From the NCBI GenBank assembly GCA_026400935.1, contig JAPLNX010000529.1, positions 1 to 33,372 of the forward strand: a DNA stretch of 33,372 bases, given 5' to 3'. Positions 1 to 7,231 of this stretch are shown piece by piece (within the stretch, counting starts at the first letter, position 1; each line of letters begins with the position of its first letter). The notes under the pieces were generated by a model. It searched no databases. It saw only the letters and a list, made by a program, of their open reading frames with translations, and had not been told where the DNA came from. The position numbers were made by a program, and so were the translations under genes. The DNA comes from Planctomycetia bacterium (GTDB taxonomy: Bacteria; Planctomycetota; Planctomycetia; Planctomycetales; Planctomycetaceae).

Positions 1-288
1 GGTCTGGACTCCTGCGCTCCAGCCCATAGTCACACGACCAGAGAACTCACGCAGACATATTCCAGGAGACAGAGATACCATACAAACAGAAAGAGCGCAA
101 GTCGCCCTAGATTACCCAGTTATGCGCGCTGGCCCTGGCTTATCCCTTGGTGTGTCTCGCTCAATTCTCATGCACTTATTTTTTATCTCTTACCGCAACG
201 AGACTGAGCAGTTTGTTTTTTTTCTTTTCTCTTAACTCGTGTGAGGTGTGTTATGCCTGGGACTTTTCGTCAGGAGGAGCGGAACGTG
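1..288. other. Leading non-coding region
   Basis: No convincing gene is visible here. The plus frame starting at base 1 is open to a stop at 214-216, but its translation is rich in Arg, Ser and Thr and then hydrophobic in an unprotein-like way, and it has no clear start. The stretch from about 175 to 240 is T-rich and probably holds the promoter of the small peptide gene that follows, but no -35/-10 pair can be assigned with confidence. Confidence 0.4.
272..277 (+). promoter_or_regulatory. Strong Shine-Dalgarno site of the small peptide gene
   Basis: AGGAGG lies 11 bases before ATG 289. It is one of only two full-consensus sites noticed in the window (the other precedes GTG 5329) and decides the start of the small peptide. 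Confidence 0.65.
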
Positions 289-465
289 ATGGAACAAAAC
301 GGAATGGCCGTGTCAGATTTTAATGTCGCCTCACGTGGCGACGAATTTCACTGGGATGGCGATTCGAGAGGAGTGGATGTGTCTGATCTGGAGTGTGCGC
401 CGTTGATGATTTCCGATCTTAGCTTTGATTCGGACTTCGCAATGCAATCAACAGTGCATGTCTAA
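289..465 (+). CDS. Small acidic orphan peptide, 58 aa
   Basis: I do not recognise this protein. ATG 289 is preferred over GTG 241 because a full AGGAGG Shine-Dalgarno site lies at 272-277, 11 bases upstream. The product is 58 residues, strongly acidic and rich in Asp and Ser, with one Cys, one Trp and no membrane segment. The C-terminal half alternates acidic and hydrophobic residues (ISDLSFDSDFAM). A strong hairpin terminator begins about 30 bases after the stop, so the gene is probably a monocistronic, well expressed unit. The leader-like acidic composition could suit a peptide that is modified and exported, but no modification enzyme is adjacent; a small regulatory or stress peptide is equally possible. 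The strong translation and termination signals, not homology, are the case for a real gene. Confidence 0.55.
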   Translation: MEQNGMAVSDFNVASRGDEFHWDGDSRGVDVSDLECAPLMISDLSFDSDFAMQSTVHV

Positions 466-493
466 TCTCAAGACTTAAAACTTTCAAAAACAA

Positions 494-534
494 AAAAAGG
501 TCTTCTCGCTCGCGTGAGAAGACCTTTTTGTTTT
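494..534 (+). terminator. Rho-independent terminator of the small peptide gene
   Basis: GGTCTTCTC (499-507) pairs perfectly with GAGAAGACC (516-524) around an 8-base loop. The stem is extended by five A:T pairs (494-498 with 525-529) and followed by a T-rich tail. This is a textbook intrinsic terminator. It also shows that the open frame running back from xdhC to GTG 514 is not translated that far upstream. Confidence 0.88.
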
Positions 535-585
535 GAATGGCACCTCGTCTCACTTTTGCCAACAGCGAACTTCTGCGGAGCCCTC

Positions 586-1701
586 ATGAATCACGTGTTA
601 CAACAATTGAGCGAAGCGGTTTCACGACACCAGCCGGTTGCGTTTACGGCGTTGGCTGAAACTCGCGGATCGACGCCGCAAAAGGCGGGAGCCACGATGC
701 TCGTCTTTCCGGATGGCTCGCAAGTTGGAACGCTCGGCGGCGGCTGTGTCGAGGCGGAAGTAAAACGGCGTGCGCTGCGATTGCTTGACGAGGGTGAAAC
801 CGAGCTGCTCACGTTCAATCTCGACAGCGATTACGGCTGGGATGACGGCCTGATTTGCGGCGGTCGGATGAAGATGCTGATTGATCCGGTAAGGTCGGAA
901 AAGGATTTTGCTTATTATCGGCAGGTCATGGACCTGATTGCCGCCGACACCGGGTGTACCGAGGCGATCGTGCTCGATACCGACAAGGGAGCGGGACAAC
1001 CAGGTGATCGGTATTTGATCAACGACAAAGCCGAAGTTGTGGTGGCGACTGGTCCTTCATTTCGCGCAGCGAGTTCTGTCGCGATCGCTCAACTTCTCGG
1101 AACCGTTCAGCAGAATCTTCGCCCGCTGCCGCAGCGGCCTCGACCGTATGTCGCGGGGGGCGTCTCTTTCTTGCCGCACTTGCGTCGGTGTCGGCTGTTG
1201 ATCGTCGGGGCAGGGCATGTCGGGCAACGAGTGGCCGAACTTGCCGCCGCATGTGACTTCGACGTCTGGGTCGTCGATGATCGCGAGCAATACTGCAATT
1301 CCGATCGCTTCCCGCAGGCGAAGCGGTTGATTGTCGGCGACATTGACGGCGCACTGAGCGGGCTCGATGTCGACCACAACACTTACTGCCTGATCGTGAC
1401 GCGTGGGCATCATCATGACGAGCAAGCCCTGTATCACCTCGCAGAAACTCCGGCCCGCTATGTGGGCATGATCGGCAGTCATCGAAAGATCAAAATGATC
1501 TTTGAAGACCTGCTCCGCGAAGGGATCTCACGCGAAGCCATCGCCCGCGTGAATGCACCGCTCGGTTTCGATATCGGTTCGCAGACGGTTCCCGAAATCG
1601 CGGTCAGCATCGTGGCCGAACTGATCGCGCACCGAAATTTGGGCGAGATCCCGGAACGCTATCGACGTGCGAGTTTGCTGGAAGAGATTGCTGCGGTTTA
1701 G
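586..1701 (+). CDS. xdhC: XdhC/CoxI family molybdoenzyme maturation protein
   Basis: 371-residue XdhC/CoxI family protein. Family members bind molybdenum cofactor and help sulfurate and insert it into xanthine dehydrogenase or CO dehydrogenase type enzymes in the cytoplasm. The N-terminal XdhC_CoxI domain shows TRGSTPQKAGATM and the glycine-rich GTLGGGCVEAEV segment. The C-terminal XdhC_C domain has a Rossmann motif (IVGAGHVGQRVAELA) followed by VVDDRE, and the family signature YVGMIGSHRKI. The frame is open back to GTG 514, but that lies inside the upstream terminator; ATG 586 starts at the expected N-terminus (MNHVLQQLSEAV) with a weak GGAG upstream. No molybdenum hydroxylase gene is adjacent, although a molybdate importer lies about 20 kb away. 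The gene ends just before a large inverted repeat. Confidence 0.9.
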   Translation: MNHVLQQLSEAVSRHQPVAFTALAETRGSTPQKAGATMLVFPDGSQVGTLGGGCVEAEVKRRALRLLDEGETELLTFNLDSDYGWDDGLICGGRMKMLIDPVRSEKDFAYYRQVMDLIAADTGCTEAIVLDTDKGAGQPGDRYLINDKAEVVVATGPSFRAASSVAIAQLLGTVQQNLRPLPQRPRPYVAGGVSFLPHLRRCRLLIVGAGHVGQRVAELAAACDFDVWVVDDREQYCNSDRFPQAKRLIVGDIDGALSGLDVDHNTYCLIVTRGHHHDEQALYHLAETPARYVGMIGSHRKIKMIFEDLLREGISREAIARVNAPLGFDIGSQTVPEIAVSIVAELIAHRNLGEIPERYRRASLLEEIAAV

Positions 1702-1703
1702 TG

Positions 1704-1774
1704 GCCTGTGATTACACCAGTCAAAGAAGAGCAGGCAGTTCGCCTGCTCTTCTTTGACTGGTGTAATCACAGGC
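1704..1774. terminator. Perfect 33-bp inverted repeat, probable bidirectional terminator
   Basis: The arms 1704-1736 and 1742-1774 are exact reverse complements over 33 bases, with a 5-base loop (AGTTC). The repeat starts two bases after the xdhC stop and ends 34 bases before the stop of the convergent histidine kinase gene, so it would fold in transcripts from both sides. There is no clean T tract. Bidirectional terminator or convergent-transcript barrier is the simplest reading. The length and perfection are unusual for a terminator and could also mark a recent inverted duplication. Confidence 0.75.
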
Positions 1775-1808
1775 GAGCGGCCTGTGCCACGATTTTTCAA
1801 TCGACCTG

Positions 1809-3563
1809 TTACGCCAAAGTTTTTGATGAGCCCGCGATGTCTTCATCCAGTCGAGCGATGACCAATCGAAATGTCGACCCCGCTCCTTCTGTGCTTTCGA
1901 CAATGAGGTCGCCGCCGTGTTCGCGGATGATTTTCTGCGAGACCGCTAAGCCGAGTCCGGTCCCACGTGAACCCTTTGTGGATTCAAAGATATTGAACAG
2001 CAACGGCAATTGAGCGGCCGGAATGCCGGGGCCGTTGTCTTGGACCGTGACCGTTAACTCGTCTGCTTCCTTCACGTAATTCGTGGCCACCACGACTCGC
2101 CCGCCGGGCGTCCCTTCGACGGCATCGATCGCATTCGTGACGATGTTCAACACTGCACGATGAATTCCTTCGGGATCGAACGAGAACTCCGGAACGTCTG
2201 CGGACAGATTACAGACAAGCTCGACTTCGCACTCCTTCGCGCGAGCTTCCATCAGTTCACAGACATCGTGAACCGTGTCGTTCACGTTCGCCAACTCCAG
2301 CGCGGGTTTTCGCTCGGCGCTGTAACTGAGCATGTCCATGACCATGTGATAGATTCGCTCCTGATTCTTTTCGACGATCTGCCAGCCACGACCGATGAGC
2401 GATTCGTCGTGCTGCTTGAGTCCCATGTCGATCAGATAACTGCCGCCGCGAACTCCCTGCAAAATGTTTTTGATGTGATGCGACAGGATTGCGATTGTCT
2501 GGCCGACGGCAGCCAGTCGTTCGGCTTTGACGAACGCGTCTTGAAAGCGGTGATCTTCCACAGCGAGCGCCGTCTGTCGCCCGATTGCGACCAGCAAATG
2601 CAGCTTGTCCTCATTGAAGCGAGACTCATCGGAGTCCGCTCTTTGAAATTGATCAGACGGAGTTGTCGTGTCGAGATACAACACGCCCATCAGTTCGTAG
2701 CGTCCTTGCATCGGCACGCACATCGCTTCGCGGATTCCGACCTGCAGAATGCTCTGGCCGGAAAAACGCTGATCGTGCGGGGCATCTGAAGTACGGACTC
2801 CCTGCCCTCGCTTGAGCACGTAATCGACAATGCTCCGCGAAACCGGCATCGGTCGATCGGTCTCAAAACCATGACGATGCGAAAAGGCTTGCGGCGAAAG
2901 TCGACTCGTCTGCGGATCATTCACGAGCACACAACCACGATCAGCTCCGACAACCTCGATCGTCAAATCGAGAATGCGGTGCAACAACTGGTCGAGCGAC
3001 AGCGTCGGAGCGACCGCCTCTTCGGTGATGCGATAAAGTACTTGTAAATTGGCCAACGTCTGCGCGACCGATGTCGAGCGGATAATCGCCGTCGCGTCGC
3101 GAAGCACCTGCTCGCCGACTTCACGACTCACTTCGCCCACGATACTGGATCGATCACGGACGTCGTCGAGCACAAACAGGTCGAGGTTATCGGCAATACT
3201 TTTTGCCGGTGCCGCCGGTAACTCACTTTGAAAAAGTAAAGCGGAGCGGCCAATTGCAATCTGATCGCCATGGATCAGCTTCCGAGTCTGCACAGATTCG
3301 CCATTCACGAACGTGCCGTTGGAACTGTGCTGATCGGTCAACACAAAGCAGTCTGCCACTGCATCGAAAGAAATCTTGGCGTGGGTCCGTGAAACCTCAT
3401 CATCCATCAGTCGAATCGGATTGCGAGCCCCACGACCGAGCGTGACTTCGAACTCGTCGAGTTCAAAGCGAGCACCTTGGTCGGCTCCTTGGATCACCAG
3501 CAACGTCCCTTTCGGCACGAACGGGCCTTTCCAATTTGCCGGATTCCAATCATTCGCCTGCAT
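1809..3563 (-). CDS. FHA-GAF sensor histidine kinase
   Basis: Soluble histidine kinase of about 584 residues. An N-terminal FHA domain (about residues 20-110; VTLGRG, then SRTHAKISF and SSNGTFVNG) should bind phosphothreonine. A GAF domain follows (about 180-335; ADRGCVLVND and a second half with REAMCVPMQG). The kinase core has the H-box LSHHIKNILQG, N-box NIVTNAIDAVEG, and ATP-lid motifs DNGPGIP and GTGLGLAVSQKI. No membrane segment is visible, so it probably senses a cytoplasmic signal or a phosphorylated partner. No response regulator is adjacent. In-frame starts are GTG 3596, ATG 3572 and ATG 3563; the last is chosen because the protein then begins shortly before the FHA domain, but no start has a good ribosome site. 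It ends convergently with xdhC. Confidence 0.9.
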   Translation of the reverse strand: MQANDWNPANWKGPFVPKGTLLVIQGADQGARFELDEFEVTLGRGARNPIRLMDDEVSRTHAKISFDAVADCFVLTDQHSSNGTFVNGESVQTRKLIHGDQIAIGRSALLFQSELPAAPAKSIADNLDLFVLDDVRDRSSIVGEVSREVGEQVLRDATAIIRSTSVAQTLANLQVLYRITEEAVAPTLSLDQLLHRILDLTIEVVGADRGCVLVNDPQTSRLSPQAFSHRHGFETDRPMPVSRSIVDYVLKRGQGVRTSDAPHDQRFSGQSILQVGIREAMCVPMQGRYELMGVLYLDTTTPSDQFQRADSDESRFNEDKLHLLVAIGRQTALAVEDHRFQDAFVKAERLAAVGQTIAILSHHIKNILQGVRGGSYLIDMGLKQHDESLIGRGWQIVEKNQERIYHMVMDMLSYSAERKPALELANVNDTVHDVCELMEARAKECEVELVCNLSADVPEFSFDPEGIHRAVLNIVTNAIDAVEGTPGGRVVVATNYVKEADELTVTVQDNGPGIPAAQLPLLFNIFESTKGSRGTGLGLAVSQKIIREHGGDLIVESTEGAGSTFRLVIARLDEDIAGSSKTLA

Positions 3564-3792
3564 CAAACACATCCCAAAACGAGACCAACATCCCACGCTG
3601 CCAACATGATATCAATGCCGCAATCAGGCAACAGGCTGCGACACGACCTCGTAAATGAGATCTCCACCCCATCCCCGTTCTATTTTCTTTTCATGCCGTC
3701 ATTTGTCCCGACGATCGAGGCGGAGTTCCAACCTACTAGCCACCGGTTGATGGTCTTACACTCCCACACTCGTGATCTGTCGTGGAGGCCGT

Positions 3793-4336
3793 ATGAATTT
3801 CGCGTCGCGTCGCGTCGCGTCGCGTCGTGCCGTACGCTCGCTCTCATTGTTTTCATCGCCGTCATCACGGCTACGGCACATCGTTCGTTTGCCGATGGCA
3901 CAGCCGATGCTTTCTTTGAAAAGAAGATTCGTCCGGTGCTGGCGGAGACTTGTTTTCGGTGTCACGGCGGGCAGAAGACGAACGGCAAGCTGCGTGTCGA
4001 TTCTGCCGCCGCTCTGCTCATGGGAGGCGAAAGCGGTTCCGCGATTGTGGCCGGTCAGCCCGGCGACAGCTTGTTGATGAAGGCGATTCGCCGCGACGAG
4101 GGAACGTCGGCGATGCCTCCCGACAAAGCGTTGGCGCCGCAATTGGTCGCTGACTTTGAAACGTGGATCAAAGCGGGAGCCAAGTGGCCGACGAAGGTCG
4201 AGGCATTTCGATCAGCGCAACATTGGGCGTTCGTGCCACCGAAGGCAATCACGCCGCCGAGCGGATCGGAGGGAGACGCGAATCCGATTGATCGGTTCTT
4301 GAAATCGAATGACGGCGCATCGCGTGCCGACAAACG
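3793..4336 (+). pseudogene. PSCyt1 (planctomycete cytochrome c) gene, 5' remnant
   Basis: This is the beginning of a PSCyt1/PSCyt2/PSD1 gene. The frame encodes a signal peptide (LALIVFIAVITATAHRSFA), then FFEKKIRPVLAETCFRCHGG with a CxxCH heme motif, LRVDSAAALLMGGESG, and a segment ending near NPIDRFLKS and ADKR. It matches the N-terminal ~200 residues of the intact gene at 16960-20052. Two lesions are visible. First, near 4331-4342 it is joined, out of frame, to the 3' part of a DUF1501 gene; the frame then runs as nonsense to a stop at 4685. Second, ATG 3793, with GGAGG at 3784-3788, is out of frame with the cytochrome because of a CGCGT repeat; removing one unit would restore MNFASRRVASCR plus the signal peptide. 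An in-frame ATG at 3750 remains as an alternative start. Confidence 0.8.
3801..3825 (+). repeat. Pentanucleotide repeat CGCGT x5 at a gene start
   Basis: Five exact tandem copies of CGCGT lie six bases after ATG 3793, followed by a partial unit. Because the unit is five bases long, each gain or loss shifts the reading frame. At the present count ATG 3793 is out of frame with the PSCyt1 coding sequence; one unit fewer would put it in frame. Confidence 0.9.
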
Positions 4337-5161
4337 GGTGGGCAAGTGTGGGGATCGGACTTTCTTCCCGGTAGCCATCAAGGAACGCTCGTTGTCCCCG
4401 GTGTCGAGCCGATGCGTAACATCAAGCCGCGAGTTTCCAATGCACGGCAACAACGTGAGCTTGCCGCACTTGCCGAAATCAACCGTCGATACTTGGCCGA
4501 GCGAGGAAACGACTCGGTGCTCGACGCACGCATTCGTTCGTTTGAAACGGCGTTCGGAATGCAGATGGCCGCCCCCGAAGCGTTCGATCTCTCTAAAGAA
4601 ACCGATGAGACGCTGGCGTTGTATGGCCTCCCTCGTGGCAGCACAGCGGGGTTCGCGTGGCAATGCCTCGCAGCGTGTCGACTGATCGAACGAGGAGTCC
4701 GGTTCGTCGAGTTGATCGACACTGGCTCGTCTGGAAATTGGGACTCACACGGCGACATGATGGATCATGTGCGGCTCGCTAAGAACGTTGACCAACCGAT
4801 TTCAAGTTTGTTGAAAGACCTCAAGCGTCGCGGTTTGCTCGACGACACACTTGTTGTCTGGACGACCGAATTCGGTCGAACACCGTTTAACAACGTAGCG
4901 GACGCAAAGGGACGCGAACATCATCCCTGGGCCTTCTCATCGTGGCTCGCCGGTGGCGGAGCGAAAGGAGGCGTTGCCCACGGTTCCACCGACGAGTACG
5001 GCATCAAAGTCGCCGGAAACGGAGTCCATGTGCATGACTTCCACGCCACGATTCTTCATCTGCTCGGCCTTGATCACACTCGTTTGACCTACCGCTACGC
5101 CGGTCGCGACTACCGGCTGACCGATGTTGCTGAGAAGATTGTCAACGAAGTGCTGGCTTAG
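4337..5161 (+). pseudogene. DUF1501 gene, 3' remnant
   Basis: The reading frame from about 4337 encodes the C-terminal ~270 residues of a DUF1501 protein. It starts at GGQVWGSDFLPGSHQGT and continues through LDARIRSFETAFGMQ, WDSHGDMMDHVRLAKN, VVWTTEFGRTPFN, HVHDFHATILHLLGLDH and AGRDYRLTDV. It aligns almost end to end with the second half of the intact DUF1501 protein at 15505-16905. The first ~200 residues, including the Tat signal, are missing. The frame differs from that of the PSCyt1 remnant joined to it, so no functional fusion is made. GTG 4346 could in principle start a truncated cytoplasmic product, but nothing suggests this is used. The good conservation of the remaining sequence suggests a fairly recent deletion. 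Confidence 0.82.
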
Positions 5162-5328
5162 TGGAGAGCAAAAAAAGCAGTTCGACAATCAGTGCGGAGC
5201 CGGTTCATCGCGAGATGAATTCGAGTGAGTTGCTCATCGCGAAAATGTTTGGGAAGACGCAACTGAAAAAGTCGATACACTCTTCGGCACGAATCTCAAA
5301 AATCATCAGCCTCGTAGGAGGTACGGGC

Positions 5329-6720
5329 GTGCTCAGTTCTGGATCTTCAAGTGTAATTTCCGTTCATCGTCGAGCTGTTTTGCAGATTGGTACGGGATTG
5401 TTTGGGCTCAGCCTTCCGAGGCTGCTGCAAGCTGCGGACGCGGTTCGCCCGGTGAAGTCGGATGTTTCTTGCATCTTCATTTTCTTGGCGGGTGGCGCCA
5501 GCCAGTTTGAGACATTCGATCCGAAGCCCGATGCCCCATCTGAAATTCGAGGGCTCTGGAATCCGATTCAGACGAACGTGTCTGGGCTTTCGATTTGTGA
5601 GAAGTTGCCGCTGTTGGCTCAGCGAATGGATAAAGTGACGGTGATTCGGTCGTGGCAAGGGAAGACCGGTGGTCACGACATCGGTTCGCAGCATGTCACC
5701 AGCGGGTTCTTGCCTGCTCGCGGCGGGCAATACTTTCCGAACTTTGGGTGTTTGGTTTCAGCACTAGCCGGGAACAAAGTCGAAGGGATTCCGCCTCACT
5801 TCGGTTTGCCGGTCGCCGCGAGATACACGAACCCGCCTGGATATCTTGGTCCGGCATTTGATGCGTTCAACATTAAAGGCGATCCGCGAAAGCCCGATTT
5901 ACAGGGGAGCAAGTTGCGACTCGCCCCTGTCCGGTTTGAGGACCGGCACTCGATGCTGACACAGTTAGAGAACCTCTGCCGTTTGAACGAACGAAGCGTG
6001 CAAGCCTACGAAGCTCACGACAAATTCTCGGAAGAGGCGATCGCTCTTCTAACGAGTGGTGCGATGGAACGTGCCATGAATCTCGACGAAGAACCGCTGG
6101 CTCTTCGCGAACGATACGGGGTGAACGTCTATGGACAGCGAGTTCTTTTGGCTCGACGTTTGGTCGAGGCGGGGGCTCGGTTTGTCACGATCAATCAAGC
6201 GGTACAAGGTGGGCTATTTGGTGACGGGAACACCGATGGAACGTGGGACAATCACCAACTGTTGTTCGAGTCGATGATGTCGCATGCGAGTCCGCCTCGA
6301 AACATACCCACTGGTTACAAGTGGCATCCTTACGAAGGGCCGGGCAATTTGCCGCAGCTGGACATGTCATTGTCGACGTTGCTTGATGATTTGTCAGAAC
6401 GAGGTTTACTCGACAACACGCTGGTTGTAGTCATGGGAGAGTTCGGTCGCACACCGCGAATCAACAAAGATGGAGGCCGTGATCACTATCCGAATGCAGG
6501 CTCGTTGTTGATGGCCGGTGCCCGAGTTCAGCGAGGAGCCGTGATCGGCACAACTGATCGGACTGGAAGTACTCCTGCCACTCGACCTTGGGGACCAGAA
6601 GACATCGCGGCGTCGATCTATCATGCGCTCGGGTTTGATCCTCACCGCACTTACTTCCCACGGCTGTCACGCCCAACACCGATTGCCGACGGCCAAGTGA
6701 TCGACGGCTTGTTTGCGTGA
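5329..6720 (+). CDS. DUF1501 family secreted protein (second copy)
   Basis: 463-residue DUF1501 protein, a planctomycete-expanded family distantly related to sulfatases and alkaline phosphatases; its substrates are not established. The frame is open back to 5161, but GTG 5329 is chosen because AGGAGG lies at 5316-5321, seven bases upstream. The start then places a twin-arginine-type signal (VHRRAVLQIGTGLFGLSLP) near the N-terminus. Family motifs include IFLAGGASQFETFDPKP, the segment GGHDIGSQHVTSGF, LVEAGARFV, WDNHQ, and VVVMGEFGRTPRIN followed by GGRDHYPNA. It is clearly a different subfamily from the remnant just upstream and from the copy at 15505. It may originally have been the last gene of the damaged operon. 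A hypothetical gene converges on it. Confidence 0.88.
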   Translation: MLSSGSSSVISVHRRAVLQIGTGLFGLSLPRLLQAADAVRPVKSDVSCIFIFLAGGASQFETFDPKPDAPSEIRGLWNPIQTNVSGLSICEKLPLLAQRMDKVTVIRSWQGKTGGHDIGSQHVTSGFLPARGGQYFPNFGCLVSALAGNKVEGIPPHFGLPVAARYTNPPGYLGPAFDAFNIKGDPRKPDLQGSKLRLAPVRFEDRHSMLTQLENLCRLNERSVQAYEAHDKFSEEAIALLTSGAMERAMNLDEEPLALRERYGVNVYGQRVLLARRLVEAGARFVTINQAVQGGLFGDGNTDGTWDNHQLLFESMMSHASPPRNIPTGYKWHPYEGPGNLPQLDMSLSTLLDDLSERGLLDNTLVVVMGEFGRTPRINKDGGRDHYPNAGSLLMAGARVQRGAVIGTTDRTGSTPATRPWGPEDIAASIYHALGFDPHRTYFPRLSRPTPIADGQVIDGLFA

Positions 6721-6751
6721 TGTTGTCATCGGCGTAGATGAAAGCCTGCGG

Positions 6752-7201
6752 CTATTGTGCCTTCGTTTGCCGAGTCTCTTTTGTGACCCACTCAGCAATC
6801 CTTTCGCCGGGCTTTAAGTGATTGCGCGAGTAATAAAATACCGTGCCTTCGATAATGGATACCCGCTCGGCAACTACGAAGTATGCGGGAACGTCCGCTG
6901 ATTCAGAGTGATTTTGAATCTTGAATAGGACGTCATTCACGCCAATATCAAGATGGCCGTGTAGTTTGCGCTCCGCATCAGTTGCAATTGAAAATCTAGG
7001 AGAAATGAAGCCGTTAACCGGGAGGCCGCTATAAGACACCGCCTCAAAACGGACTTCGAGTTCATGGTAGAAACAATGGTCGAAGCTGCCCGTGAGGAGC
7101 AAAGAATCGCCATCAAAAGGAACGAACGACGAAATCAGTTGTATTCGTTGTCGCCACGATGTCGTTGATTCGATTAAGGATCGTTTCCATTCCACGCTCA
7201 T
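6752..7201 (-). CDS. Hypothetical protein, 149 aa
   Basis: I do not recognise this protein. It is a soluble 149-residue product with no signal peptide or membrane segment. It has a mixed alpha/beta look, with DHCFYHELEVRFEAVSY in the middle and VNGFISPRFSIAT before a run of alternating hydrophobic strands. It appears less GC-rich than its neighbours, which would suit acquired DNA. It lies 30 bases downstream of the amidohydrolase gene on the same strand and could be cotranscribed with it. The start has no clear ribosome site. The length, composition and absence of a better ORF here support it being real. Confidence 0.6.
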   Translation of the reverse strand: MSVEWKRSLIESTTSWRQRIQLISSFVPFDGDSLLLTGSFDHCFYHELEVRFEAVSYSGLPVNGFISPRFSIATDAERKLHGHLDIGVNDVLFKIQNHSESADVPAYFVVAERVSIIEGTVFYYSRNHLKPGERIAEWVTKETRQTKAQ

Positions 7202-7231
7202 TCGTAGGTGACGCTAATTCTGGGAATTAAT

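Noticed and set aside
4055-4663. 202-residue minus-strand ORF opposite the fused pseudogene
   Set aside because: Antisense to recognisable PSCyt1 and DUF1501 sequence; no motif or ribosome site.
4337-4685. In-frame continuation of the PSCyt1 remnant as a real fusion protein
   Set aside because: After the junction the frame reads low-complexity Arg/Ser/Thr sequence, while the DUF1501 motifs lie in a different frame.
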